This document shows positions 49,892-62,315 of a DNA stretch of 64,000 nucleotides, one piece after another. The translations under genes were made by a program, and so were the position numbers. The stretch's first letter is position 1, and every line of letters begins with the position of its first letter. This DNA is from Sistotremastrum niveocremeum HHB9708 (lineage: Eukaryota; Basidiomycota; Agaricomycetes; Sistotremastrales; Sistotremastraceae), in NCBI GenBank assembly GCA_001630475.1, contig KV419415.1, positions 104,748 to 168,747 of the forward strand. The letters run 5' to 3'. The notes under the pieces are model-generated. The model ran no database searches, had not been told where the DNA came from, and was given only the letters and a program-made list of their open reading frames with translations.

Positions 49892-51528
49892 CACCACCGT
49901 TCCTGCCGGACATCGGATTGATATCCCGCGCGCGACTCTCCGAGCATTCCGCTCCGGATACCGCCTGATATCAGGCCGAGACCTTTTGATGCCAGATCAT
50001 AAAATCAGGCGATATCGTTTTGAGGCGATATCACACGAGACCCTCGGCCTGGTCTCCTCTGATATCAGCTCTCAGCTGAGAGTCCTCCCGGATATCGCTC
50101 AGTATCCTCATGAGATGCCTTTAGATCACAGGATTTTCATTTTTATTTATTTATTCCAGAATAGACCGCGCGCGAAATAAATAATAAATAAGCAATTGTA
50201 TTCAGGTTTACTATACGAAAGTCTACAATACAATAGTTGGCGCAGATACAAGACCTCCTCTGCTGTATAACTCTACCCTTATCTCATTGTCTTCACCAGA
50301 ACTGCTCTCACGCGACATCACTCTCAGTCTCTCACTCAAATCGACTCGACATGGGCATCCGCGAGGTGAAACCGAGTCTCTGCTGTGAGTTTGGGTAAGT
50401 GTTGGGATAAGTCATTGAAGATATCAAGTTGCGCACCTGATGTCAGCCCATGCTAGCCAATGTTCAAGAAAAGGAAGCTGTAAGGTGGCTGTCAGTGAGC
50501 CTTCGCCGGGGTGGAAGCCAGAGAGACGTTACCTTTGGTGGCTCGCCAGACGAGCAGGTTAATTGTTGTCAACGGGATATAGTCAAAAACGGATCTCATT
50601 AGGAGCCAAAACAGAGAGCGCACCAAGAGAAGTAATAGAAGACGTCTTGTCGATCTTGCGGAGGGAAGAACGGGCACAAAGGTGAAGTCGTCGTTGAAGT
50701 GATGATGGAGAGTGTTCAGGCGGAGTTGGAAATTGCGGAACAAGACGTGCGCGCAAAGTTCAACATCACGTGATGTTTAGGGCAGGCTTGGATGACTTCC
50801 CGCACCGCTGCGTACTTGCCGGTGAGCTGTTCCGCACGACGAACAGGCCCAAATTGAGGGCGGGTCGAAAAAATCACACTGAGGGAGACCCAAGTAAGCT
50901 AATTCATTGAGTTTATTAAGTCATGGTACATCAGCTATGTTATGGTAGTGGTAAGCAAGGACTAGCTATTGATATGTATCTGGCGAGATTGGGAGATANN
51001 NNNNNNNNNNNNNNNNNNNNNNNNNNNNNNNNNNNNNNNNNNNNNNNNNNNNNNNNNNNNNNNNNNNNNNNNNNNNNNNNNNNNNNNNNNNNNNNNNNNN
51101 NNNNNNNNNNNNNNNNNNNNNNNNNNNNNNNNNNNNNNNNNNNNNNNNNNNNNNNNNNNNNNNNNNNNNNNNNNNNNNNNNNNNNNNNNNNNNNNNNNNN
51201 NNNNNNNNNNNNNNNNNNNNNNNNNNNNNNNNNNNNNNNNNNNNNNNNNNNNNNNNNNNNNNNNNNNNNNNNNNNNNNNNNNNNNNNNNNNNNNNNNNNN
51301 NNNNNNNNNNNNNNNNNNNNNNNNNNNNNNNNNNNNNNNNNNNNNNNNNNNNNNNNNNNNNNNNNNNNTATCACAGGGATATCGAGGGATATCCACGGGC
51401 ATCTCGAAAGGTATCCCGAGTGCCGAGATCCGGCTGGTATCATTTTGGTCTCAGCCGATATGCGAAATTCGATATCGTGGGAGGATTCGGCTCTGATATT
51501 TCTGGGCCCTCGGGCGGGATTGGTGGTG
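49892..51528. mobile_element. TA-flanked non-autonomous DNA transposon in F-box gene 1
   Basis: The element starts CACCACCGTTCCTGCCGG and its right end, read on the other strand, starts CACCACCAATCCCGCCCG, so the terminal inverted repeats are imperfect. It is flanked by TA on both sides (49890-49891 and 51529-51530). Both ends are rich in the palindrome GATATC: six copies in the left 220 bp and three in the right 150 bp. No transposase frame is visible, though 370 nt are missing (N). A TA duplication fits Tc1/mariner-type or similar DDE transposition. Removal restores the host gene, which supports the chosen ends. Confidence 0.8.
50999..51368. other. Assembly gap (370 N)
   Basis: All bases are N. 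The gap lies inside the TA-flanked element, next to GATATC-rich sequence. The palindromic ends may have blocked assembly. Confidence 1.
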
Positions 51529-51530
51529 TA

Positions 51531-53170
51531 GATGGTACTCTGTGATCCGATCTGATGTTCGGTTCTGGCGATCCATCAACATCTCATGGTCGTCACATAT
51601 AATCGACCGTCATATCACTTTGTCGAAGGACAGTATCCTTCGGTTCGAAATCTCAATGTACGACCCGTCTGTCATCGATTTCGAAAGTCTCCTTCGAGAA
51701 AATATTGAGCGCATAGGGGAGATCGTGCTCCACACATCGACTTACGACCGGTACTCCATGGGTATCAGTCAGCAGGGACGTGGGTTGAAAGAGAAGAGAA
51801 ACCTGCTCAAGGCCGTAGCATGTTCTACAACTCTCTTGACAAAAGCTTCACGTCTGTCCAGATTATCGGTTAACTACTGCTCTGCAGCCGGCCATACTGC
51901 GGAGACGTTCCGACTCCCTTCCATTCGACATCTCTCTTCGTTAACGTTTCTGGACCTTCAGCGATGTTCGTTCCAAAAGAGTTGGGTTGAGATATTTCCA
52001 CCTTCACTCGTTCATATCCATATCTTTTCCCGGGATCTCAGCTATATTGTCGCCCCCGCCGATATCCTGCACTTGATCGAATACTGTCCGCATCTCGAAT
52101 TGCTCGATATTTCCGTGCGGTTCAGTGATGAAGGTTCGAGATCAAAAACACCTTCACTCTCCGCGCATCGCTGTATACCGGCGCGTAAGCTTCAACAACT
52201 CAGCGCGCGAGGCTTATCAACAGAAAATTGGAGCGATCTTTTTGATTGCATCGATGCGCCTTTGCTTTCCGAGATTTATATCGAGATGAGCGTCACACCC
52301 AATCTCGACTTCTTGCCCATTTTTTTCGCAGATCACATGGCTCATGCATCCCATCTTCGAGTCGATCTTGAACACCGCTTTTCCAACTCTCTTGTTTGCA
52401 TTTATACCGGGACACACACTGTTTCCAAAATCCCATTCAAACATGTTCTGAAGATGCATCACAATTATCTACATCGATCGTCGGATACTTCGGACTCAGA
52501 GCCTGGCTGGGTCAATGTGTTGGATGACATCACGACTCATTTCAGTCAGGTCACAAATTTCGAGATTGATTGCGCTCATGTTCCCGACAAGTTATGGCCT
52601 ATGCTTCAAAATATGAGTACCATCATTTCCTTGGATGTCTGTGGCCACATTGGAAATGGTCTCTTCGACGCATTATCCAAACCGCCCGCTACCTCTTCCC
52701 ATACGGCAATGGCTTTGCCTGGACTAACGTCTCTCTGCCTTCGATATCGTCCCAACGAGCCACACCCCACATTGTGGCATGACTGGGTTCCACAGGACGG
52801 TAGTGGCCATGAGCCTTGCACAGACCCCAGATATCGGCTATTGGCTTGCCTCGCTCAACGTTCGGCCGAGGGTCATAGACTTGCCGAAGTTATCCTTGAT
52901 CCATCATGGTTAACCGGATATGATCTGGGTGTGCTCAGAAGATACGTGGACAGGATCCAAAGCACCAACAATCGAATCGTCGATTCTGAAGACTCAGTTG
53001 CGGATAATACTGACGACGAGGACGGAGATGAAGGACAGGTATCGCGTGGATGGAGTCACACCGTAGAGACAGCGGAAGGACGTCTACGGTCTTCGGAATC
53101 TGATGCTTTAAGAATGCAGTCTTTGCGGGGATGGCGCGGGCGATATTTCTCGTGGCAGAATGAGTACTGA
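51531..53170 (+). pseudogene. F-box gene 1, 3' part
   Basis: This continues exon 3 of F-box gene 1. The first residues after the joint are GATGG-coded Trp, then YSVIRSDVRFWRSINISW, aligning with the same point of F-box gene 2 (SSIIRSDARFWKSLSFSW). The following 500 residues show the irregular leucine-rich pattern of Agaricomycete F-box proteins (ILHLIEYCPHLELLDIS, CIDAPLLSEIYIEMSV) and end with an acidic and basic tail. The stop is at 53168-53170. It is open throughout, so the insertion is probably the only lesion. Confidence 0.85.
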
Positions 53171-53483
53171 TGAGTCGTTCCGTGCCAGGATTATCTCGGC
53201 GCATAAGCACGAGATACATGGTGTATCATCCTGAGTCATCCAAGATCAGTCTAGAGATTTCTTATTGCGCATTATACGAACTTCGGTTTCGACACAATCC
53301 TCATACAGTAGACTGTGAAGCACATAAAGTAACAGCCCAAAAGAAAAAGGAAAAAGAACTAAGCGCCCAACGGCAAGCCGAGTGACATCGCCGAGTTCGC
53401 CGAGTTAGCCTCAAGGCTCCTTCTGGATCACTGCAACAACCTCGATGAATGATATTCGCGTCACTACTCCTAGTTTTGCTGAG

Positions 53484-55371
53484 ATGCTATCTCATACACC
53501 TTCGATCCACGAAACTATGGCAAAGCTGATGAACGTTCTTCAGAGGACCATAAAACACGTGTCAGTTTGCTTCCGTCATCGTCGTTTGAATGAATTGGCT
53601 GGTTTACAAGTTTACGAACAACCGTGCACAGTTCAGGATTCAATCAAAATCTTGATCACAGCTCTTCTCCGATATTGAGAGACAGGGCAACAGTACTGCT
53701 CTCCAGTAGTCAAGAAATCTTGACGCTTGCTTTGTCGGCGTCGTCGACCATGAATCGACGATCCAATCTGGATACGGTCATCGGTCGTCTACCTGATGAA
53801 ATAATTGCTGAGATTCTGTTCTCCTACCTGACGTCTCTCAGTTATGAATACTTCGCCCATCCATCGAGGTGGGCGCATTTGACGCAAGTGTAAGTCACTT
53901 TTACATCCGATCACGGTCTTCAGCCATCTCGCCCCACTTTGTAGCTGCTCTCGGTGGTCTTCAATTATTCGCTCCGATGCACGCTTTTGGAAGTCTCTTA
54001 GTTTCTCATGGAATGAACCAACATTAAATCGCCATCTCAGTCTGTCGAACGACAGCTTGCTTAATCTAGAGGTGTCCTTATCCGACAAGCGATTTCTTGA
54101 TCTCAAAACCCTTTTCATACCGAACTTCGGACGTGCAGCGAGCACCACGATTCTTGCGGGCTATCCGGATGACTCCTGGGGTGAAAAGGGATGGAGTCCT
54201 CTTCGGAGGCGTTCTCAACGAAGCCCCGCCTACGACATGAATGTCTGGGAATATCAAGAGGACACCTTCCTTCCAGCCATAGAAACTCCAGCCGATCTAT
54301 TGACACTTCCAGCACCCCATCTATCTAAATTAACTGTGACGTATGATCATATATATTGCCCTCTCGCACGAAGCGGGTTCCTTTTCCCTTCCATACAGCA
54401 TCTCTCTTCTTTGACATGGCTCGACGCCGAAGGCTGCACCTTTCCAAGGGAATGGACTCACATATTCCCGCCTTCTCTTCGTCATTTCCGCGCCGGCCGT
54501 GGGTGTCATCCGGGTATGAGTCAACGTCCGCTCGCAACCGTGGATAACATCTTCAGTTTGATCGAGGCATGCCCACAACTAGAGTCGGTCATCATTTATA
54601 GTCCATCTTTCGATAAAATCCCGATGATTCCAACTTCCCCGAGCCGCCTTTCATTCATCGCAAACCATATCATCCCCGCTCGCCGACTTCGAAAATTCAG
54701 CGTGCTGGGAGTACCGACATCGGAGTGGAGCATTCTATTTGATTGTATTGATTCTCCTCTTCTGTCTGAGATATACATCGAGATTTCTGTCAGCTCGAAT
54801 CGGGATGTCGTACCCGTTTACTTGCGTGAACACATGGCAGAAGCTTCCGATGCTGAAATCACGTTCTACCGTGAAGGCATCACCTGCACCTATCGTGGAA
54901 CACATACCGCCGGCGGTCTTCCTTTCAATCACTCTCTCCAGGTTCTCAATCAAAAGCAATCGACAGATGGACCAGTACCTGGCTCGAAACTCGAGCCGGA
55001 ATGGATCGAAGTGGTCAATCAAGTCACATCCCCTTTCACGCATATCGAAAGGCTCGCCGTTGATTACTATCATCATATGGATGGCCAATGGGATACGTTG
55101 CTTCGCAATATGAGTAGCCTCGTTTCCTTGAAAACAAGCTGGTTGTTCGGAGATGGCTTGTTTGAGGCTCTATCAGCACCAGCATCTTCACCTTCTCAAT
55201 CCCCCGTGGCTTGCCCTCGACTATCAGTTCTCTGCATGATGGACCAGTCAGCTGTGGAAAACATTCCGTCGCCCCCATCATCCCGTCGCAGCGAGTCTGG
55301 GAATGACAACAAGAGTGATCGAGAGGAGAGGCGTCGCTTCGTTTCGCTATGGAAGAAACAAGAGACAGCGC
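53484..55371 (+). pseudogene. F-box gene 2, 5' part (split by a 6.1-kb transposon)
   Basis: Exons 53484-53560 (77 nt), 53611-53889 and 53924 onward match F-box gene 1 throughout: MLSHTPSIHETMAKLMNVLQ, ILRDRATVLLSSSQEILTL, LDTVIGRLPDEIIAEILFS, CIDSPLLSEIYIEISV. The coding sequence is cut at 55371 by the inserted element and resumes at 61489. Without the element and one 8-bp duplication the exons sum to 2085 nt (694 aa) with no stop. In place, translation runs into the element and stops at about 55439, losing the last 90 or so residues. An upstream in-frame ATG at 53445 is an alternative start. Confidence 0.85.
55364..55371 (+). repeat. 8-bp target-site duplication, left copy
   Basis: GACAGCGC, identical to 61481-61488. 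It lies directly before the left terminus CAAGGG of the 6.1-kb element. Confidence 0.9.
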
Positions 55372-58300
55372 CAAGGGTACGTCATCGGCAAATGCCGGTA
55401 TATCAAGTGGGTGTGGTGGGTAGCCAATCGCCTCCTTAAAAAAAAAAAAGTTGCTATTTTTTTAAAATCCCCGGGATGACTTTAAACGCCAATACAATGC
55501 TATAGGTCGTAGTTTCAATGTATTCCGAGCATCCTACATCATGATACAGTGTTTGCGGGCTTCGGAGAACCATCCGACACTGACTAATAGCATGACTAAG
55601 CCAGTCTCGGGCCTTACGCTTGCGTCTTCTGCCCACCTTAAGTCCAAAGCCTCCGCGCCGCAATCAATGCTATGGGAAAAAATAAAGGGAAAAGGAAGGC
55701 AGCAAACCCTGATGATCCCCCCGTGCGTACTGGCGTTGCGGACCCACTTCACGCGTTTTTGCTGATATGAAAATTTTCTTGATAGATAAAAGAGGTCGAA
55801 GGACGGACAGCAGTACGATGTGATGTGTGCGGCGAGGATATATTTCTAGGCGATGGTGGAATGCTGAATTGGCATCGACACGTCAAGAGTGCTGCACATT
55901 TACAGAAACAAAAAGCAACAGACGGTGTGCAAAAAATCAACACATATTTTCAAAAAAAGACAACGAAAGACGCACCTCTCTCGCTGTTGGCTCTTCCAAA
56001 ATTTGGTGCAGGCTTGCACAAGCCTTCTGCGACAATCCATCCACCGCTGCCATCTGACGATGAACCCATTAACGCCAATGCGGTCCCTGTCTCCTCGTCA
56101 TCGGACGTCACACCTGATGGCAAGACCTTGGATCTGTTGCGGAGGCTTAAGCAATGCACAAAGACATTGCCCAGGAGCATACCACTTGCCTCGGCACCCT
56201 CAGAATCCAATCCAATGTCTTCCTTTGCATATCCTCCAGACACCAATACAGCTTTGCGGAGCGATGCGGCATGGGAGGAATTCAAGTTGGACAGGGTCCT
56301 AAACAATCTCTGCGGATATGGGATGAATGCGGAGACATTCAAGGAGAAAGTTGTGAAGGGGCCTTACGGGATGGATGGGGTTTGCACATGGATTGAAACA
56401 TGTATTCGGGGATTGGGTATCACAAGTGCACACCTAGAAGGCAAGGTTGAATGCATGATAGGCGGAATGAAGTTATGGTACGTGCCTGAGTGATCACATA
56501 CCAATATACGCTCAACGGTGTTTGCAGCGGAGCAACAGATTCTGAAGAAACCGAGGTCACGACCTCACTTCCTGTGCTCCCGAAATCATCAGCTCCAGTG
56601 AATCTCGAGGACGATGATGACGAACCTCTATATCTTGGCCACAAAACTGCCTCGGATTTGCCGAGTACCCTTTCACGGATCTCGACAAAACCGGCCTGCG
56701 CTGGTTACGTCCTAGAGCTGAGACCGGGTCAGCAAGGGCCACGCAAATATCCTCACATCCTGCATTACGAACACCGATTTCCGTGGACTGTGGAGTACCC
56801 TAATGATGGACTGGCTTTGCGCTCGAACTCGTGCGAACCAAAGTATATGGCGAAGGGGGTATGCATTGAGTGTCGCAAGCTGAAAGGAAACCACTGGATT
56901 ATAACAATCCAGCGGCATCTTCTTCAGGGAGTCCCCCGGACAATGGCGAGGAAGTGGTTTGGCCTCGATGACATGGAAGAAAAAGCTGCCGATGCAACGG
57001 AAGCAGTCAGGGCGGGCAAGCTCGTCGCGCTGAATATGGCAAAAACACTCACCGCCAAGCATCGAGCCCTGGACTTTCATAAGCGGGCGATGATGCTGAT
57101 CGCCCAGGGGAAAGTCAAACGTGTTGACAGTCTTGTTCGTGTGGCGTTGAAGAATGGCGCTGGAATTCAAGGGATCTGTCAAAAACTTTCTGAAGCAGCA
57201 GGAAAACTGACCTCGACCAAAAGCTTCACCGAGGACGATATGAAGCTCGCATATCTGGTTTGGAAAATGGGTGGTCCGCGGCTGGTTAACATCGTCGCGC
57301 GGGCGCTTGGCGGTCCTTCCGTTTCAACGGTGCGACGACATATGGGATCTAAAGGTCTCCAGGCCTCTGTAGCCTTCCCGACATCAGACGAGATGCGACA
57401 CAACCTCAAAATCTCGTTGGGAAAAGACTCCGGGGAAGTGGGCGCATTGACCGAAGCCCCGACGGTCACCGTGGGCTATGTCTTGGCCGTTGATGAGATT
57501 GCGGTTGAGAAGCGTATGCGATGGGATCCTGAAAGAAACATGATCATTGGTTTATGCCGAGAGCATGGGCACAAACGATCATTGGAATTTAATACCATGG
57601 ACGAGGCGGACGAGATACTCAAATGCCTGGTCTCTGGTGAAATGCATCTATCCAGCGAGGTAAGCATTTGCTCTGATTAATCACACTCCATACTCACTCG
57701 ACACAAAGGCATCTGTTCTTGCGGTTTCCGGTCTTGGTGATTCGCCAAAGGAAGGGGTCGCTCGACCGATTGTGCTATCAGGCACCTGTAAACGGGAAAC
57801 AGTCCCGAATCAGACACGACTCTTGCGACTGACGGCCGACACACTGAAAGAAGAACTTAAATCAGTAAACGGTCGTTTATACGTGATAGCGACCGACGGT
57901 GATGCACGAAGAAGACGGGCGCTCATTCCGCTCACACTATCCCACGACTTGCAGGAAGGTTCCCCGCTCTACTCCATGCTAGGGCCGCTCCCCTTATTCA
58001 ATAGGCGCATGGGGGTGGACGAATGTACAGTGGATTTCGACCAGAAACATCTGTTTAAGAGGGCCCGGAGCGCACTGCTGTCAGCAAAAGGCATTACAAT
58101 CAATGGAGTTAAACTCACCAAGGACGTCATAAAAGCTCATTTGAAGAGCGAGGGAATGCCAGAGACGACAGCCCGGATTCTGCTTGCTCCTGAGGACAAA
58201 CAGGATGTCCCTGTCGCGCTTCGATTGCTCAGCGCCATTGCTCGGCTTCCTGATGCCAAGCCAGAGTCTCCCCCCCTCTTCCGACTTGCACGCAAGTGCC

Positions 58301-61300
58301 TACGTTATCTAGGTCATCTATATCGTCATTTATTGGAAGCGCACACAAACCTCAAGCTGACCTTGCGGGAGCAGCTCGCCCATCTCAGTGCAGCAGCTCA
58401 TCTCTTGCTGGCTGGATACACTGCCTTCAAAGGCGACCTATGCCCCAGTCAGTTTTATTTCGATCAACAGTCAACAATCAAAACAGCATACTTTTGCGTT
58501 GCAAAGGTCAAGAGAGACAATCCGAAAGGACAACTCCACTTGATGCGCATAGGAACAGATGCCCTAGAAAAGCTTTTCGGCATATATCGGACAATGATCG
58601 GCAACGACACGAACGTAGATACATACCAGCTCGCATCGCGCGCCACTGGCGCTGTCAATTGTACTCGCATTTTGGAAGAGAAACCTGACTGGGACCCGGG
58701 CACCCGAAGACTGCAGATGAAGTCTTCGATCGTTGAGTCGACTGAAGACGACTCGGTGGCGGCTGAAAAATCAGATCATATAAATCCCAAAGCATGGGAA
58801 GGCGACGTACATGTGGAGCATGCAAACTTGCAAACCCATTGGATCCAAGGACGTGCAACCGCTGAGGAGGAGCTCCAAGCATGCGGAATCGAGCTACCAG
58901 TGTCGTTTGACGAGATGGAAGAGCGAACGGGTTTCGACGTGCTGTGTCCCTTTGGCAATTACAAAATGGTCGTCGTAGATGGGAAACAGGCAAAGGAGCG
59001 TGATGAAGAAGCCGACGAGCGCGAAGAGGAGGCTACGGAGGTGTCGGAACAAGCGAAAGCGCTGAGGGAAAAGACGCAGCCTGCCTCTGAGGATCCAGGA
59101 CCTCCCTTGGCAGAAGACTGTGAGCCAGACTTGGAGGATTTCAGCGCCGAAGCCGAAGCAGAGGACACGCAGGACGCACCTAAGGTCATACACGATCCAT
59201 GGGTACTTGTCGACGGCCGTACACGTCAGCATAAGTCCTCAGTTCTCCGGGTTTTCTCTGAGCCCCACACGGCCAAGACCTCGCGAGACCGTCTGAACCG
59301 TGTCCGAGGGTATTCGCGCTTTGATCGTCGCACGGGAATCCAAGAAGAACCGGGTGGAGATGTTGCAGTGGACGTTGATGATGTCGCCAAGCTCCTAGTC
59401 GACGATCCAGCTGCGATGCTAGTTCGTTGTCTTGGGAGAACGTATCTTGCTATAGTCCGGATTGCCAGTATTCGGGTGGGCACTGAATTCTTGTCCTCGA
59501 TCGCTGTCGATCAGCTCGCGGAGCCAAATGTGAAGGTGTCGGTGCAAGTGCTGCGCTTCCGAATGCGCCCCAAGGACTCGGCGGAAACGGAAGCAAATCC
59601 CGAACCCCTGGCCCAGTCAACGAAAATGAATATCCCAAATTCAGAGGATCTTTGGGAGTGGACCGAACGAATCGAAAAGTTTCCCGGTGTGCCCGATTCA
59701 ATAGAAGTTCAAGGTCGCTGGGTGCAGCCTCTCAATCCTGACATTGCGAACGCCAAATCGGACTGTCAAACATGGTCCATTAGCAGTCCAGAGTTGTGTG
59801 CACTAGCAAATCAATTGCATGAACTCAATCGTGCGACGGAGGGACTATTTCCTGTTCTCCCACTCACTCAAAATTTTCCATATCGTAATGATCGAGGTGG
59901 GCCGACAATCTGATAGTCCACTGTTTTATTCTAATAATTATGTGTGCTAGACCAGGGCTGCTTTGCATGCGACGAAGGCAGTGAAGAAACCGAAGCTGAC
60001 TATGATCTCGTCTATAGGTGCCGGTGGTGCCCTCGCGAAGATTTTACTCCTGGTGCTAGTCTTCTCCAACATATCGCTCTTCATCTCCGCTGCGATCATC
60101 GAGCGAAAGGACTCCGAGGCACCTGTGGGACTTGTGGGAGTACGGGTGGTGAATGCTCTATTCGACTCACCCGTTCGAAGAACAAGACCGGTTATGCCGT
60201 TGACCTGAAGAACAGTCGATGTCCCAATCTCTACAACATTGCTCTCGGGACTGCTTCAAAATTCAGTACTAGCGCACCCTCAACGAATCACCCAATGAAA
60301 TGCAAGTTATGTTCGGCCGACGCAGATGCTGTATGGAAGTATAATCTGGAGGATCATTACAAAGACGTCCACGACGCTGATATCACGAAGTACCATTCTC
60401 TGAGCGAGTACGAGATCACCGCTAGTGAATCTGGGCGAATGCAACAGCATTATGACGCTATGGTAGCCATGAAGCGTCGTAAAAGAGGAGGTGCAGCACC
60501 TGCCCCGACTTTAGCAATATCTGCTGCACATACATCATCGATGACTTTAAGGTACGTTTGTGACCCACACACACATATATATTGTGTATCGCCTGACGCA
60601 AATGATTCACTGCAGAACAACAAACCTTCATCCTTTGGAGGCCTCGACGTCAAGCTCACCACCCATACTCACCGACGAATCCCCTCATCCTTCAGCCACA
60701 ATTGCTATTGCATCCATCACACCCGTTGTCGAATCCGAGTCTATCCCCAACAAATCAAGCCTCCCATTCCTTCAATTGTCAGATGATGAAGATGATTTAT
60801 ATGTCCCACGGCCTGGTCCAATCACCCAACGTATAGATCTCAATCTGACAGAGCAAGATAATGCACCAACCGCGGCAACACCTGCCCCACTCCCTATGGT
60901 CAACGAAATTCAGGAAATTGAGCCCGAGCCGGTTGCCGAGGTGGTTGCAGGTATTGGTAGTGGCATTACGCGAAGTCGCAGACAGCCTAAAAAGCGACGG
61001 ATTGAGTCACCTGAGCCAATGGGAGATCCTGACGACCCGGCCTGTCCGAAATGTGGACTTGATGGCGAAGGAGAAATAATGGTTGGGTGTTCTGGCCCTC
61101 TTTGCGGTGACTATGTATGTTTTCTTTGCGAATTCGTCTATTGCTTGCGCTTATTTTACGTCAGTACCACCTCGGATGTACATCACTGAAGAGAATGCCT
61201 TCGACCGAAGACGATTGGTATTGTAGTGGGACGTGCGAGATGAACGCTCAAGGAGGAAGGTCTACCAAGACCGCTAAGCGCCCACGAAAGCGAACCAGGA

Positions 61301-61480
61301 ACGTGTAGTCTGGACTCAGTAGCATCGGGATGATCAAATATAGCTATATTCAGCTCCGGATACATGGCTTATAATATTTAAATCATTAAAATATAGGATT
61401 TAAGTTAGGTGGGTAGTCGTCGAGGTCCTTAAAAAAAAAAAAGACCTGATATACAAAAAAAAAAAAAAAAAGGCCCCTTG
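55372..61480 (+). mobile_element. 6.1-kb P-element-like autonomous DNA transposon
   Basis: The element is 6109 bp. Its left end is CAAGGGTACG and its right end, on the other strand, is CAAGGGGCCT. A second matched pair lies just inside: GTATATCAAGT near 55398 and GTATATCAGGT on the opposite strand at 61444-61454. Poly-A/T runs occur near both ends (about 55438, 61431 and 61455). It is flanked by the 8-bp duplication GACAGCGC and carries one seven-exon transposase-like gene. An 8-bp duplication and CA termini are features of P elements; hAT elements also give 8 bp. The insertion splits F-box gene 2 exactly, so the ends are secure. The superfamily is an inference from the encoded protein. Confidence 0.88.
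55672..61308 (+). CDS. P-element-like transposase with C2H2 and PHD-type fingers
   Basis: Seven exons (55672-55722, 55786-56477, 56528-57659, 57709-59896, 59951-60551, 60616-61114, 61165-61308) sum to 5307 nt and 1768 aa. Near residue 30 is a matrin/U1-like finger (VRCDVCGEDIF, then H-x5-H). The catalytic region resembles P-element/THAP9 RNase H folds: AVDEIAVEKRMRWD near 568, ATDGDARRRR near 685, DFDQKHLFKRAR near 734 and GTDALEKLFGIYRTMIGND near 907. The first two Asp and the Glu of LEKLFG are the likely catalytic triad. A second zinc site (CKLC...WKYNLEDHYKDVH) lies near 1470. The last exons give a PHD-like finger (CPKCG, MVGCSGPLCGDY, HLGC, WYCSGTC). No break is seen, so it may be active. 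Family by memory of recurrent Agaricomycete proteins; superfamily inferred. Confidence 0.8.
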
Positions 61481-61488
61481 GACAGCGC
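61481..61488 (+). repeat. 8-bp target-site duplication, right copy
   Basis: GACAGCGC, identical to 55364-55371, directly after the right terminus CCCTTG. Confidence 0.9.
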
Positions 61489-61769
61489 GCCATATCGAGC
61501 GATGGAATGAGCGCAGATCGCAACTATTAACGTGTCTGGAGCATCGTTTGACTGAAGGACACCGAATTTCCGAATTGACACTCAGCAAAAAATGGCTCAC
61601 TGGCTGGGATCTTGGCGCTTTACGAAGATGCGTTGACAGAATCGAAAGCAACAAGGGCCAAGTCGTCGATTCTGACGTGTTTGTTGTTAAAGACGATCCA
61701 GAGAGTGCGTGGGGTAACGGATATTATGGAGGATACGATGGGTGGAATGTGGAACCCGAGAATTCATGA
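61489..61769 (+). pseudogene. F-box gene 2, 3' end displaced by the transposon
   Basis: The frame reads ERWNERRSQLLTCLEHRLTE, then WLTGWDLGALRRCVDRIES and ends ENS before a TGA. It aligns with the C-terminus of F-box gene 1 (YRLLACLAQRSAEGHRL, WLTGYDLGVLRRYVDRIQS). Reading straight from 55371 to 61489 keeps the frame. A gene caller would miss it or report it as a separate small gene. Confidence 0.85.
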
Positions 61770-62253
61770 TTCTTGATACTTTCACTCTTTGGATCACATC
61801 AGAGCCATCGGCCGGGGTATAGTGTACGACATGAGGTGACCCTATGGAATGCCGATTAAAATATCAGAATTCGTCTCAGGTTGTAAGCTATCATAGATAC
61901 GAACTCGTACTAAACCATATGCGATGCCACTCGCCAGACCACAAAGCAATACCACTCGACATATGACATACCCAACGCACGCTTTGGTACATCCGAGCTC
62001 GAGTTCGGCTAGTTTCAGGCAAGGTTTCGAGAAAGGATGCGAGAAGGAGAGGCGTACTTCGAAGTAACTCCGAAGAGCAGCACCGTGGAGGTCGAACTCG
62101 AAGGGCATCAGGAAAAGGCCCCCCGAAATCCGATAGCCCATTATTATGTTGCTGCACCGCCGGCGACACGTAACCTCGTTCGTTTGCCTCAAGTGCACAC
62201 TGATTCCATTGCTTGCGTCGATGAGCGATATTTGTGCCATCACTTCCACCGCT
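61770..62253. other. Intergenic, no gene recognised
   Basis: About 480 bp between the displaced end of F-box gene 2 and the start of F-box gene 3. Only short frames, none with a domain. Confidence 0.5.
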
Positions 62254-62315
62254 ATGACATCCCATACAAGCTGTCTTCATGAACCTCTAGAAAAGCTTAT
62301 GGATGTCCTTCGGAG
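62254..62315 (+). pseudogene. F-box gene 3, exon 1 left part
   Basis: MTSHTSCLHEPLEKLMDVLR matches the first exon of F-box genes 1 and 2. The exon is cut after 62 nt by an inserted element and continues with 15 nt at 62952-62966. The sum is 77 nt, exactly the size of exon 1 in the other two genes. Confidence 0.85.

Noticed and set aside
50492-50743. Minus-strand leucine-rich frame inside the TA-flanked element
   Set aside because: Low complexity, no domain, and no similarity to a transposase.
55411-61443. Direct repeats GGTGGGTAG...TCCTTA plus poly-A as long terminal repeats or retroposon tails
   Set aside because: The 8-bp duplications and CAAGGG inverted ends lie outside them, and the host frame closes at those outer ends. 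The A-runs are internal to a DNA transposon.
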